Shown: positions 16,173-25,335 of the stretch, piece by piece
Layout of the letters: each line of letters starts with the position of its first letter
Position numbering within the stretch: the first letter of the stretch is position 1
NCBI RefSeq assembly: GCF_020889785.1
Contig: NZ_JACMYK010000017.1
Span: 20,551-84,550 of the forward strand
DNA from: Bradyrhizobium acaciae
GTDB taxonomy: Bacteria; Pseudomonadota; Alphaproteobacteria; Rhizobiales; Xanthobacteraceae
Length of the DNA stretch: 64,000 nt
Direction: 5' to 3'
Made by a program: the position numbers and the translations under genes
Notes under the pieces: generated by a model
Told to the model about the DNA's origin: nothing
Databases searched by the model: none
Seen by the model: the letters and a program-made list of their open reading frames with translations, nothing else

Positions 16173-18512
16173 CTAGAATTTTGCCGTTGCCGAGAGCGAG
16201 AAGCGGCGTGCGTCGCCCATCGCCACGGCCAGATTGCTGACGGCCGAGGGATAGTAGACGGTGTCGAACAGGTTCTTGACGTTGAACTGGTAGATCACCG
16301 GGAAGGTCTGGACCTTGGTCTCGTAGGTCGCAAACACATCCGCGACGGTGTAGGCCGGCAGCACGAAGCTGTTCGCGGCATCGCCGGGCCGATCGCCGAC
16401 ATGGCGCGCGCCGCCGCCGAGCCGCAGCCGGCCGGGCAGGGTGGTGCCGAAATCATAGACCAGATAGAGCGATGCGGTGTTGAGCGCGACGTTCTGCAAG
16501 GCGTTGCCGGCGAGCGTCGGATCCTCGGTGACTCGTGCATCGGTATAGGCGTAACTGCCGATCATGCTCCAGCTATCGGTCAGCCGTCCGGTGACGTCGA
16601 GCTCGACGCCGCGTGAGCGAACCTTGCCGGCGGTGCGGTACTCGACGATGCCGGTCGAGGCGTTGAGCTGCGAGACCAGCACATTCTTCTTGTCGATGTC
16701 GTAAAGCGCAAGCGTGCCGGAGATCCGCTTGTTGAAGTCGAACTTGACGCCGGTCTCCCATTGGGTGCCCTCTTCGGGAGCGATGTTGGAGCCGATCACG
16801 ACGCCGCCGGTGAGCGGCGCGATGGTCGAGGTCGGCTTCAGCGACTGCGTGTAGCTCGCATACAGCGAGACCTCATCGGTGAGCTTGAGGATGGCGCCGC
16901 CGAGCGGCAGTGCCTTGTCCCCCGAGACGTTGGTGTTGGTGATGAAGGGCCGGCCCCTGCCGGCGATCTGGTCATAGTCCATGTAGCGCACGCCGCCGAC
17001 CAGCGCGAAGCGCTCGGTCAGATGCAGCGTGTCCTGGAAGAACAGCGACCACTGGCCGAGCTTGTCGGTCTGGGCGCTGTCAGTGGCGGAGACCGTGGTG
17101 CCCGGCGAGATCAGGCCATAGACCGGATTGTAAAAGTTGAAGCTCGGCGTCGCCTGCCGGATCAGATTGTCGCGGTAGATCGTGCGGTACTGGCCGTCGC
17201 CGCCGAACAGCACCTCGTTGCGCATATTGCCGAACCAGAAATTGCCCTGCAGATAGGAGGTGCCGTAGCCGGCATTGCTGAGCGAGCCCCACGTGCCGTC
17301 ATTGCTGCGGGTCTCGACACCGGTCTTGGTGTTGATGCCGGTGATGCGGAGCTGATTGGCGCTGAAGGTCTCGGTGTTGTAGCTGTAGGCGCCGAACAGC
17401 TTCCAGTCCAGATTCAGCCGGTGCACGACCGAGGCCTGCATCAGGTCGGACGTTCCCCAAACATTGTTGAATGGCTCGTCGAGTCGGCGCGTTGCCGGGA
17501 TCGCCAGCGGCGCCTTGGTTACGGAATCGAACGCAGTGCCGCGGTCGAACGGCGTGATGAATTCGCGGTGCTCGTAGTTCAACTGGACGGTGGTGTTCTC
17601 GCCGTACCAGGCCAGCGACGGCGCGACCAGCCTCTCGCGGTGGCGTCCGAAATTGCGCCAATAGTCCTCGCTGACGCCATAGCCGATGAAGCGATAGGCG
17701 AGGCCGCCATTGCCGATCGGGCCGGTGATGTCGATCGCTCCGTCGGCGCCGGTCTTCGAATTGGCGTAGGTCGAGCCGAGCAGGGTCACCGAGCCGTGCT
17801 GATAGAGCTCGGGACGCCTGCCGATCGTGTTGACGATGCCGCCGGGGTCCATGATGCCGTAAAGCAGCGACGCCGGGCCTTTCAGCACCTCGACGCTCTC
17901 GACCGCCGCGTTGAGGCTGCGGCCCTGTACCAACGGCATGCCGTTACGCATGATCGAGCCGTCGCGGTTGTCGCCGAAGCCGCGACGCATCACGGCGTCC
18001 TGAGTGCCGGCCAGCGTATTGCCCTGGGTGACGCCGCTGACATTGGCAAGCGCATCGTCGAGATTGCGCGGCAACTGATCCTTCAGCACCTGCTCGGGCA
18101 CGACGTTGACCGTTTGCGAGGTGTCGAGCGGCGAGGCGCCGCTGCGCAAGGTGGTCGAACTCGGCATCGCGCGGTAGTGGAGCTTCGCCTCGTTCAGCGC
18201 CGCGGCACCAGCTGCTGCGCGCTCCGATGGTGTCGGTGGCGGCGGCTGGGCATTCCGGCTGCGCTGCCATGCTGCTGCGGCCGCCTGGGTTCGCTGCGCC
18301 GACGGCGCCGAACTGGCTGCAGGCTTGCGCTTCTGCGTCGGCTGCTCGACCATGACCGGCGGCAAGGCGACGCTCGATTGGGCGCTTGCCGGCGTCACCG
18401 CGGAGGAGACATCGGCGAGCAGGAACGCTGCGCCGATCAGCAGGCGGGTGCGGCCCTTGTCGGCGGCATTTCGATGGTCGCCGACGACCCGGCGATCAGC
18501 ATTCACAGGCAC
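16173..18512 (-). CDS. TonB-dependent siderophore receptor
   Basis: A 779-residue outer-membrane receptor. After a signal region ending near ASAQ, a proline-rich linker leads to a plug domain: DTSQTVNVVPEQVLKDQ, RNLDDALANVSGVTQG, then VESVEVLKGPASLLYGIMDPGG, which are hallmarks of ferric-siderophore receptors such as FhuA and FpvA. The rest is a beta-barrel ending in SLSATAKF with the terminal Phe required for outer-membrane insertion. The frame starts with GTG at 18512; a second GTG lies two codons in. It is first in an iron operon with the binding protein and PepSY genes. The ligand is not predictable from sequence. Confidence 0.92.
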   Translation of the reverse strand: MPVNADRRVVGDHRNAADKGRTRLLIGAAFLLADVSSAVTPASAQSSVALPPVMVEQPTQKRKPAASSAPSAQRTQAAAAAWQRSRNAQPPPPTPSERAAAGAAALNEAKLHYRAMPSSTTLRSGASPLDTSQTVNVVPEQVLKDQLPRNLDDALANVSGVTQGNTLAGTQDAVMRRGFGDNRDGSIMRNGMPLVQGRSLNAAVESVEVLKGPASLLYGIMDPGGIVNTIGRRPELYQHGSVTLLGSTYANSKTGADGAIDITGPIGNGGLAYRFIGYGVSEDYWRNFGRHRERLVAPSLAWYGENTTVQLNYEHREFITPFDRGTAFDSVTKAPLAIPATRRLDEPFNNVWGTSDLMQASVVHRLNLDWKLFGAYSYNTETFSANQLRITGINTKTGVETRSNDGTWGSLSNAGYGTSYLQGNFWFGNMRNEVLFGGDGQYRTIYRDNLIRQATPSFNFYNPVYGLISPGTTVSATDSAQTDKLGQWSLFFQDTLHLTERFALVGGVRYMDYDQIAGRGRPFITNTNVSGDKALPLGGAILKLTDEVSLYASYTQSLKPTSTIAPLTGGVVIGSNIAPEEGTQWETGVKFDFNKRISGTLALYDIDKKNVLVSQLNASTGIVEYRTAGKVRSRGVELDVTGRLTDSWSMIGSYAYTDARVTEDPTLAGNALQNVALNTASLYLVYDFGTTLPGRLRLGGGARHVGDRPGDAANSFVLPAYTVADVFATYETKVQTFPVIYQFNVKNLFDTVYYPSAVSNLAVAMGDARRFSLSATAKF

Positions 18513-18786
18513 TCTTCGACTTCCGATTCACGCGAACTCATTCACGCCGCGCCTCTAGCAGTCGGCGCCCGCGAAATGAACCGGAGCAGACTTGAATCCC
18601 TCTAACCGAGTTGGATTTGAACCGTTCTAAGACGCAGCAAGGCGCGCGCGCGTGCGCGAGCCCTGCACCTCATGACTTGATTGTCTCGTTAGCGCGTCAA
18701 ATGGTCGCGCGATGATGGCCTGAGACTGCGGTCGCTATCGCGTCACACCTCAAGCGTAGTGTCTGCCGTAGGTCGCGCGATTCGCC
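18513..18786. other. Intergenic region upstream of the iron operon
   Basis: About 270 bases with no credible gene. Apart from the Irr-like sites nothing else was recognised. Confidence 0.5.
18591..18631 (-). promoter_or_regulatory. Candidate Irr box (iron control element) upstream of the TonB receptor
   Basis: Read on the minus strand, 18631-18615 gives CTTAGAA-CGG-TTCAAAT, which matches the rhizobial Irr consensus TTTAGAA-N3-TTCTAAA at 11 of 14 fixed positions. A weaker copy (about 9 of 14) lies 24 bases nearer the gene. Both are about 80-120 bases before the receptor start, as expected for iron control. Confidence 0.5.
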
Positions 18787-19035
18787 TCACGACATCGCCA
18801 GGCTGACCGGCGCTTTGCCGACCATGCCCGTGCTGACGCCATCGCGTGCCATCGATTCGATCTCGCTCCAGTTCTCGCGAAAGATCCGTGCCGCCTCGTT
18901 GGCGCTTTCCGCCTGGATCGTCAGACTGCACGCGCGTCTGGTGCCGTTGCTGGCGAGCTGGAAGTAGAGGACATAGCCAGACGATTCCGCGCTCCGCGCG
19001 TCCAACGGTGCCTGCTGCATGTAGGTTTTCCCCAT
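18787..19035 (-). CDS. Small hypothetical protein
   Basis: An 82-residue protein with no recognised family. It contains a likely beta-alpha unit (SGYVLYFQLASNG, CSLTIQAESANEAARIFRENW), resembling the small proteins in which a strand is followed by a helix that begins SANEAA. There is no signal peptide. The ATG at 19035 is chosen; the frame is open further upstream but without a good start, and an ATG five codons in has GGGGAA ahead of it. It stands alone between the iron operon and the thioesterase unit. Confidence 0.5.
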   Translation of the reverse strand: MGKTYMQQAPLDARSAESSGYVLYFQLASNGTRRACSLTIQAESANEAARIFRENWSEIESMARDGVSTGMVGKAPVSLAMS

Positions 19036-19212
19036 AGTGTTCTTGTTGCGCCACCCGCAGATAGGATTTGACAGGGATGCGGCGCCTTCGTGATTCAAAT
19101 CGCGCAATCTTCACGATTGCGCATTTTGTTCAGCGGTGTTGCCGGGATTCAACAGGAGATGGAACCCGCGCCGCGCGTTTGACTGCAACTCAGCAGCGAT
19201 CGCGACGTGGCC

Positions 19213-20155
19213 TCAACCGCGGTGCGGCCTAAGCATCGTGTCCGGATGCACCATCAGGGTTTCCTGGATCGAGGTCGCGAGCATCGACCCATTGCGATCA
19301 TGGACGCGGGCGATCGACAGCCCGCGGCCGCCATCGGCGCAGGGACTTTCGGTTTCGACATGCATCCAGGAGTCGGGCGAAAATGCGCGGTGAAACCAGA
19401 TGCAGTGGTTGAGGCTCGACAGGTAAAGCGGCGCGCGTGATTGCAGATCGCGGAGATGGCCGCCGACGCTGGAGAAGTTGAGCCACCAATCCGAGAGATA
19501 GGCGAACACCGCGGCCTGGGCGCGGGAACCTGATGTAAGCGGCCGCCTGTTCCTGATCCAGAAGCGCAAGCACGGCCTTGCGGTCGCGGCCGACAACTGA
19601 TGTTCGATCGCGGGGATGCGGAAATCCATGCTGGGCTTGACGTGCTGGGAGTAAGGACCAAGCGGCCGCAACTGCGCCATCAACGCATCAGGGATCATGC
19701 TCAGGTCGGGCAGGCTTTCCGGATCTTCGGACCGTGCAAACGGCGAGGCGTGCCGCGGACCCGGCTGCGGTGCGCAGAACGTGGCGTGCGCGCTCAGCAC
19801 GGCGTGCCCGTCGCCCTGGCTGCCGACTACATGGCGCGAGGAGAATCGCTTGCCGTCCTGGAGGACCTGCGCGTAAGGTGATGCGCCGCGTGGGATCGGC
19901 ACCGCGCAGGAACAGGAGCTGCAGCATCGCGGCCGGGCGATCGTCGGGAGCGCTGAGTGTCGCGGCCATCATGGCCTGGCCGAGGATCTGGCCGCCATAG
20001 GAACGGCCGTTGAGGTTGCCGTCGCCGAAGCGGCTGCGATAGCGCAGCGGGGCGATGGTTTCGAGCGAGACCAGCGCCTCGGCTGCCTTGCCGTCCCATG
20101 GATCGCACGCGATGTCGTCAGGCTGCGCGCCGCGGATGTCTTGCCCGTCCATCAC
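19213..20155 (-). pseudogene. tesB: Acyl-CoA thioesterase II (TesB), interrupted by a +1 frameshift
   Basis: Double-hotdog acyl-CoA thioesterase. From ATG 20155 the frame reads FGDGNLNGRSYGGQILGQAMMAA and LQLLFLRGADPTRRIT, then loses register. The other frame resumes at YAQVLQDGKRFSSRHV and carries the C-terminal hotdog: AYLSDWWLNFSSVGG with the catalytic Asp, SSLNHCIWFHR (Ser where E. coli TesB has Thr) and SIQETLMV with the catalytic Gln. Removing one T at about 19874-19876 restores about 313 residues, close to the E. coli enzyme. The ATG overlaps the stop of the upstream gene by four bases, so it is last in the 22534-19213 operon. It would hydrolyse CoA esters. Confidence 0.85.
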
Positions 20156-21267
20156 ATCGCCGGGAATTTCTGCGGTCCCGGATAGAGCGGATAGCCGGCC
20201 GCTACGCCGTACTCGCTGATGCCGAATCCGGTCTCGTTGCCGCTTTCGAGCCGGACGACATGGTCCGACAATGTGCGTGCGATGGCGCGCGTCGCGGCAT
20301 CGTCCAGGTTCCAGATGTCGTGCGCGGCATGGTGCTCGCCGCGATCGTCGCCGTGGGTCCAGCCTTGCAGGCCGCCATACATGCCGGCCTTGAGATAAAA
20401 TCGCGTCGGCAATCCCAGCATCCTGACGTGGCGCGGCTCGCCGCGCTCGAAGGTGAAGGTGAAATCGGCTGCCGTGATGGTCTGGCCGAGCGGATCGTCA
20501 GCCCATTCGATCTTGTGCTCCACCGAGATCACCTCGCGATGCGACATCGATCCGTCCGCCTCGCGGCGGAACTCGGTGCCAGAGAGGTAATGCGGCTTGC
20601 CCGGCGTGCGCTCCTTGATGAAGATCGACAGCGCCGATGCCTCGAACTGGAACATCGACCAGGTCCAGAAGAAATTGCGATGGGTCGCAACCGGCGGCTT
20701 GGTCTCGTCGGTGCGCATCTCGGAGCGCAGGCCCCAGGAGCGGTCGCGCTGTCCCCACCACAGCTCCGGCTCGATCTCGTAACGCTTGCCGTCGGCAACG
20801 ATCCAGCCGCGCCAGCGGCCGAATTGCGAGACGCGGGCGAGGTCCTCCTCGACGACGCCATTGCGCTCGCGGAAATTCTGCTTCTCCTGCGCCGCCGGAA
20901 AGCTCGCCTTGAATTCGAGCTCAAAGCTGATGCCGGACGGGTTCTCGGCGAGCGACAGCCGGTGCAGACCCATGCCCTCGACGATCTCGATCCTGAGCCC
21001 GCCGACCTCCGTCTCCAGCGGACGGTTTCCGAGCCGGCGCGAGGCGCGGAAATTGTGCTGGCGGCGGCCGATCGTGATGCCGGCAAAGCCGTCCATCACG
21101 TTGCGGTTTGGGTAGTAGCCGAGCCCGATATCGATCAGCAGTTCGCTGCCGTCGATCGGATGTGCGGTGTACCAATAACGCTCGGTAAATCTGATGTCGC
21201 CGCCGCCTGCCTTGGCAAACGGCTGCGGCGTCTGGTGGCCGATGAGATCGTCCTGGGCTGTCAGCAT
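20152..21267 (-). CDS. AttH/CrtC-like protein of unknown function (DUF7064-type)
   Basis: A 371-residue protein without signal peptide. Its pattern (RYWYTAHPIDGSELLIDIGLG, FELEFKASFP, QFGRWRGWIVADGKRYEI, WWGQRDRSWGLR and a C-terminal ETGFGISEYGVAAGYPLYPG) recalls the lipocalin-like AttH/CrtC superfamily and proteins now labelled DUF7064 that sit in lipid- or terpenoid-degradation clusters. The assignment is from memory of the pattern, not a search. The ATG at 21267 follows AAGGACAAG. It lies between the binding protein and tesB genes and overlaps tesB by four bases, so it belongs to the catabolic regulon. Biochemical role unknown. Confidence 0.6.
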   Translation of the reverse strand: MLTAQDDLIGHQTPQPFAKAGGGDIRFTERYWYTAHPIDGSELLIDIGLGYYPNRNVMDGFAGITIGRRQHNFRASRRLGNRPLETEVGGLRIEIVEGMGLHRLSLAENPSGISFELEFKASFPAAQEKQNFRERNGVVEEDLARVSQFGRWRGWIVADGKRYEIEPELWWGQRDRSWGLRSEMRTDETKPPVATHRNFFWTWSMFQFEASALSIFIKERTPGKPHYLSGTEFRREADGSMSHREVISVEHKIEWADDPLGQTITAADFTFTFERGEPRHVRMLGLPTRFYLKAGMYGGLQGWTHGDDRGEHHAAHDIWNLDDAATRAIARTLSDHVVRLESGNETGFGISEYGVAAGYPLYPGPQKFPAM

Positions 21268-21310
21268 TGTTCTTGTCCTTGTGTTTGAGCCGGGGATGCG
21301 AAGCGCGGGA

Positions 21311-22534
21311 TCAGTCCTTCGCCAGGCCCGCGCCGACGATGTCGCCGAACAGCACCCAGGTCTTGCCGTCGAAGCGCGCGAAGCGGCGTTCGGTGATCGC
21401 CGCATAATCCTGCGGCGTGGTCTGGATGGTGATGCCCGGCAGCAGCATCGGCAGCTCGACGCCGCTGAGATTGGTGGCCTGCTTCAGCACGTTCTCCCGG
21501 GTGAGATTGTCGCCGCAGCGTTGCAGGATGATCGCGCCGAGTTGCGCCGTGGTGTAGCCGGTCACCGCGATCACGTCGTTCGGATCCATCCCCGGCATGT
21601 ATTTCGCGGCGAAAGCGAGATAGTCGGTCATGCCCTTGTCGTTGGCCCAGGCGGGATCATTGGGCGTCTTGTAGGAGGTCGTGGTCAGGATGCCGGTCGA
21701 GGCCTCGATGCCCGCCGGCACCAGCACGCCGGCGATCGAGTTCGCGGTCGAGCCGAGGAAGATCAGCGGCTTCCATCCAAGCTCGTGGATCTTGCGGATC
21801 GCCATCGAGGCGAATTTGTTCTGCGCCGCGATCAGGATGGTGTCGGCGCCCGATGCCTTCAGATTCACGATCTGGGAGTCGATCGTCGGCTCGGTCGACT
21901 GATACATCGCCTCCTTGACGATCATGGTGTCGGCCCTGGCGCCGAGTCCTTCCTTCAGGCCGAGCACAAAATCCTTGCCGATGTCATCGGCCTGCAGGAG
22001 CAGGCCGATCTTGGCGTCCGGTTTCTCGCGCAGCACGTAGCGGGCGATGATCCGCGACTCGTTGACGTAGGTCGGCGAGTAGGGCGTCGTCCAGGGGAAC
22101 TGCTTCGGATCGTTCCAGCGCGTGCCGCCGCTCTGCACGAGGAGCTGCGGGACGCCGTTGCTGTTGAGATATTTCTGGATCGCGGCATTGGTCGGCGTGC
22201 CGAACGGCGCCATCATCGCCAGCACCTTGTCGTTCTCGACCAGCGCGCGCGTCACCTCGACGGTCTTGGGCGGGCTATAGGCGTCGTCGCGGGTCAGGAA
22301 ATTGATGTGGCGACCGTTGATGCCGCCTTTCTCGTTCAGCATCGCGAAATAGGCCAGCATGGTTTTCGGGAAGCTCGCATAGATCGACGCCGGGCCGCTG
22401 TAGGGCGCATTGGCGCCGAGCAGGATCTCGGTGTCGCTGACCCCTGGACCATAGGCCTTCTGGGCATTCGCTGTTCCGAGCGCGCCGGTGAGCGCGAACG
22501 CCCACACTGCAAACGTGACGATCGGCTTCCGCAT
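21311..22534 (-). CDS. Liv-type ABC transporter periplasmic binding protein
   Basis: A 407-residue periplasmic-binding protein of the branched-chain amino acid (Peripla_BP_6) class. The signal peptide VWAFALTGALGTANA precedes GPGVSDTEILLGANAPYSGPASIYA, the usual start of this family, and NEKGGINGRHINFLTRDDAYSPPKTVE follows. It has no permease next to it; the complete Liv set encoded at 32.2-38.9 kb within the same regulon is the likely partner. Family members in catabolic clusters often bind aromatic or other organic acids rather than amino acids. It heads the leftward operon with the AttH-like and tesB genes. Confidence 0.87.
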   Translation of the reverse strand: MRKPIVTFAVWAFALTGALGTANAQKAYGPGVSDTEILLGANAPYSGPASIYASFPKTMLAYFAMLNEKGGINGRHINFLTRDDAYSPPKTVEVTRALVENDKVLAMMAPFGTPTNAAIQKYLNSNGVPQLLVQSGGTRWNDPKQFPWTTPYSPTYVNESRIIARYVLREKPDAKIGLLLQADDIGKDFVLGLKEGLGARADTMIVKEAMYQSTEPTIDSQIVNLKASGADTILIAAQNKFASMAIRKIHELGWKPLIFLGSTANSIAGVLVPAGIEASTGILTTTSYKTPNDPAWANDKGMTDYLAFAAKYMPGMDPNDVIAVTGYTTAQLGAIILQRCGDNLTRENVLKQATNLSGVELPMLLPGITIQTTPQDYAAITERRFARFDGKTWVLFGDIVGAGLAKD

Positions 22535-22623
22535 CTTCCCCTCCCATGACGCCCTCTTTTGCGGGGCTGGTTGATCCGGCGGCGGAAGCCTTCAAGGGCT
22601 TTACCCGTCGCGGCGGCTATGCA

Positions 22624-22648
22624 ATAATAGACCGTCTGTCCGGATTAT
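22624..22648. promoter_or_regulatory. TetR-type operator candidate, site A
   Basis: In the divergent region between the binding-protein gene and the acyl-CoA ligase. The minus-strand core reads CCGGACAGACGGTCTA, flanked by ATAAT on the left and ATTAT on the right. It is related to the stronger palindromes at 25954 and 40321 (ATAATCCG, then the AC and CG-x-TC positions conserved). It is the weakest of the three. Confidence 0.5.
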
Positions 22649-22738
22649 CAACCGGAATCTCCGGGGCGGCATTTTGGCTTCACGCAATGACGGGAACATC
22701 CGCAGGCGTGCGCGACCGCATGGCGGCGAGGAGGAAAC

Positions 22739-24292
22739 ATGAAGCTGACGCAGGCGCTCATCTCGGCGGTGCAGTTGCGCAAGGATGCACCGGGCACGAT
22801 CCATGCCGGACGGTCGCGGAGCTGGAAGGAGATCGGGCGGCGCGTTGCCTGCGCTGCGGGCGGGCTGCGGCGGCTCGGCATCGAGGCCGGCGACCGGGTC
22901 GCCATCCTCGCGCACAACAGCGACCTCTATATCGAGGCGCTCTATGCCATCGCCTGGGCCGGCGGGGTCGCGGTGCCGCTCAACACGCGTTGGGCTGTTG
23001 CCGAGAATGCCTATGCGATCGACGATTCAACGCCGAAGCTGTTGCTGGTCGACAAGGCCTTTGCCGAAATTGCATCGGCGCTGCGAAGCGCGAAGTCACT
23101 CACCGCGATGATCTACCTGGACGAGGGACAGGTCCCCGAAGGCATGCAGGGCTATCAGGAACTCGTTGCGCACGCGCCGGTCGAGGACGCCTCCGGCGCC
23201 TACAACGATCTCGCCGGCATCTTCTACACCGGCGGCACCACCGGCTTTCCCAAGGGCGTGATGCTGTCGCACGCCAATATCATCTATGAATCGCTGGTCT
23301 GGATCTATGCGCTGCGCTTCCGCGAAGACACCAGGTATTTGCACTCGGCCGGCATGTTCCATCTGGCCGGCACCTCGCCGATGATCGCGCTCACGCTTGT
23401 GGGCGGCACCCATGTCACCATTCCGAAATTCGAACCCGAACTCGCTATGAAGACCATCGCCGAGCACAGAGTGGACTACTGCCTGTTCGTGCCGACTATG
23501 CTCAACATGATGCTCAATCATCCGTCCTTCGGCAGCTATGATCTCAGCAGCGTCAAGGATTGCGAGTATGGTGCGTCGCCGATGCCGGATGCGCTGCTGG
23601 TCAAGCTGATGCGCGTGCTGCCGAGCTGGCGCTTTCACCAGGGCTACGGCATGACCGAGAGCGCGGCGTTGGCGACGATTTTGCCGTGGGAATACCACGC
23701 CCTGGAAGGGCCCCTGGCGGCCAAACGGAAATCGGCGGGGCGGGCGGCGCCGGGCGTCGAGATCCGCATCGTCGATCCCGCGGGCCACGAGGTGCCGCGC
23801 GGCACCGTCGGCGAGATCGCGATCCGCGGCGCCGGCGTGATGCTCGGCTATTGGCGCAAGCCCGAGGAAAGTGCGCGGGTGCTGCGCAACGGCTGGCTGC
23901 ACACCGGCGACGGCGCCTGGATGGATGAAGACGGTTTTGTCTATATCGTCGACCGCCTGAAGGACATGATCGTCTCCGGCGGCGAGAACGTCTATTCCGG
24001 TGAGGTGGAGAACGCGATCTTCCAGCACGAGCAAGTCAAGGAGTGCGCCGTGATCGCGGTGCCTGATCCGCAATGGGGCGAGGCGGTGCACGCCATTGTC
24101 GTGCCGAAGGACGGCGCGCGGCTCGATTCGGACATGGTGATCGCACATTGCCGCACCCTGATCGCGGGCTACAAATGTCCGCGCTCGGTCGACATCCGTC
24201 TCGAGCCGCTGCCGCTGACCGGTTCCGGCAAGATCATGAAGTCGGCGCTGCGCGACGAGAAGTGGCAGGGCTATGCGAGGTCGGTCAACTGA
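22739..24292 (+). CDS. AMP-forming acyl-CoA synthetase
   Basis: A 517-residue member of the ANL superfamily that activates a carboxylic acid as its CoA thioester. Motifs in order: the AMP-binding loop FYTGGTTGFPKGVML, GYGMTESAAL, the hinge region VDRLKDMIVSGGENVYSGEVE and the C-terminal catalytic lysine in GSGKIMKSALR. GAGGAGG stands before the ATG. It heads a rightward operon with the kinase and its small partner (stop and next ATG overlap), behind operator site A. The acid is unidentified; the sequence resembles fatty- or aryl-acid ligases about equally. Confidence 0.9.
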   Translation: MKLTQALISAVQLRKDAPGTIHAGRSRSWKEIGRRVACAAGGLRRLGIEAGDRVAILAHNSDLYIEALYAIAWAGGVAVPLNTRWAVAENAYAIDDSTPKLLLVDKAFAEIASALRSAKSLTAMIYLDEGQVPEGMQGYQELVAHAPVEDASGAYNDLAGIFYTGGTTGFPKGVMLSHANIIYESLVWIYALRFREDTRYLHSAGMFHLAGTSPMIALTLVGGTHVTIPKFEPELAMKTIAEHRVDYCLFVPTMLNMMLNHPSFGSYDLSSVKDCEYGASPMPDALLVKLMRVLPSWRFHQGYGMTESAALATILPWEYHALEGPLAAKRKSAGRAAPGVEIRIVDPAGHEVPRGTVGEIAIRGAGVMLGYWRKPEESARVLRNGWLHTGDGAWMDEDGFVYIVDRLKDMIVSGGENVYSGEVENAIFQHEQVKECAVIAVPDPQWGEAVHAIVVPKDGARLDSDMVIAHCRTLIAGYKCPRSVDIRLEPLPLTGSGKIMKSALRDEKWQGYARSVN

Positions 24293-25335
24293 TGCTGGAG
24301 GCTACGAAACGATCCGACGATGCTGCCGCCGTGGTCAATGACGACGCGGTCCGGGCGGCGCTCGCGCAGCATCTGTCACGGATATCCGGACGCCGGACGG
24401 AGATTGTCAGCTTCGGCCGCAAATCGTCGGGCTTCTCCTGGATCACCTACGCCTTCGTCGCGCGCTCCGCCGCTGAAGCAGATCGCAAGCTGATCCTGCG
24501 CGTCGGTCCACCGAGCGGCCTGTTTGCACCGTATTCGGTGCTGCCGCAGGTCTACGCGTTGCAGGCGCTGGCGAATAGCGGCGTGCCGGTGCCGGCGCTG
24601 GTGTCGTCAGAGCAGGATGGCGCCGAGATCGGCTTTCCTTTCTTCATCTGCGCGCATGTCGAGGGCGATGTTCCTGCGCCCTGGGCGGCGAACGAGCTCG
24701 ATCCGGACCACAAGCGCGACATCGCCCGGCAGTTCGTCGAGATCCTCGCATCGCTGCACCGGATCGATCCGGGCGCGACCCCATTCGCGTCGCTGCAACA
24801 GGGGGAGCAGCGCGCTGAACTGCGCGCGATCTCTGGCTGGCGCGCTTCGCTGGCACGTCCGACCGCGCGTTATTATCCATTGCTCGATTGGGGAGGGCGC
24901 TGGTTGCACGATAATTGTCCGCAGCCGCCACGCCGCACCATCGTGCATGGCGACTACCGGATCGGAAATTTCATCGAGCACGAGCGGAAGATCACCGCCA
25001 TTCTCGATTGGGAACTGACTCACCTGGGCGATCCGCATGAAGATCTGGCCTGGGCGATGATGCCGACCTTCAACGCCAGGAGCCGGAAGCTCTATGGCGT
25101 GCTCGAGCGCGCGGAGGTGATCGATCTCTATCAGCGCGCCTCCGGCATTGCGGTATCGAACAAGAGCCTTGCCTTCTACGAGGCCTATGCGCTGTATCAG
25201 GCGGCGGCGATCCAGATGTGCGCGGTGCGCGCCTTCGAGGTCGACCGCTTCAACGACATGCGGCTTGCGGTGATGGCAAGCCAGATGCCCTCGATCGTGC
25301 GGGCCTTCGAGCGCGCATTGGAGGCCGCGGCATGA
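24292..25335 (+). CDS. APH-fold phosphotransferase (ACAD10/LvaA-like kinase)
   Basis: A 347-residue kinase with the aminoglycoside phosphotransferase fold. It has the catalytic loop IVHGDYRIGNFI (Asp base and Asn for metal) and the metal-binding Asp in ILDWELTHLGDPHEDLAW. Proteins of this kind linked to acyl-CoA dehydrogenases (ACAD10/11, and LvaA of the Pseudomonas levulinate pathway) phosphorylate hydroxyacyl-CoA so that the hydroxyl can leave. That role fits the neighbours better than antibiotic resistance. It overlaps the ligase stop by one base and the next gene by four. Confidence 0.82.
   Translation: MLEATKRSDDAAAVVNDDAVRAALAQHLSRISGRRTEIVSFGRKSSGFSWITYAFVARSAAEADRKLILRVGPPSGLFAPYSVLPQVYALQALANSGVPVPALVSSEQDGAEIGFPFFICAHVEGDVPAPWAANELDPDHKRDIARQFVEILASLHRIDPGATPFASLQQGEQRAELRAISGWRASLARPTARYYPLLDWGGRWLHDNCPQPPRRTIVHGDYRIGNFIEHERKITAILDWELTHLGDPHEDLAWAMMPTFNARSRKLYGVLERAEVIDLYQRASGIAVSNKSLAFYEAYALYQAAAIQMCAVRAFEVDRFNDMRLAVMASQMPSIVRAFERALEAAA

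Noticed and set aside
16761..18605. 614-codon plus-strand frame opposite the TonB receptor
   Set aside because: The receptor on the other strand has plug and barrel motifs; this product is low-complexity.
24292..25335. Aminoglycoside resistance gene
   Set aside because: Has the APH fold, but the context (CoA ligase, acyl-CoA dehydrogenase, oxygenase) fits an acyl-CoA-linked kinase.
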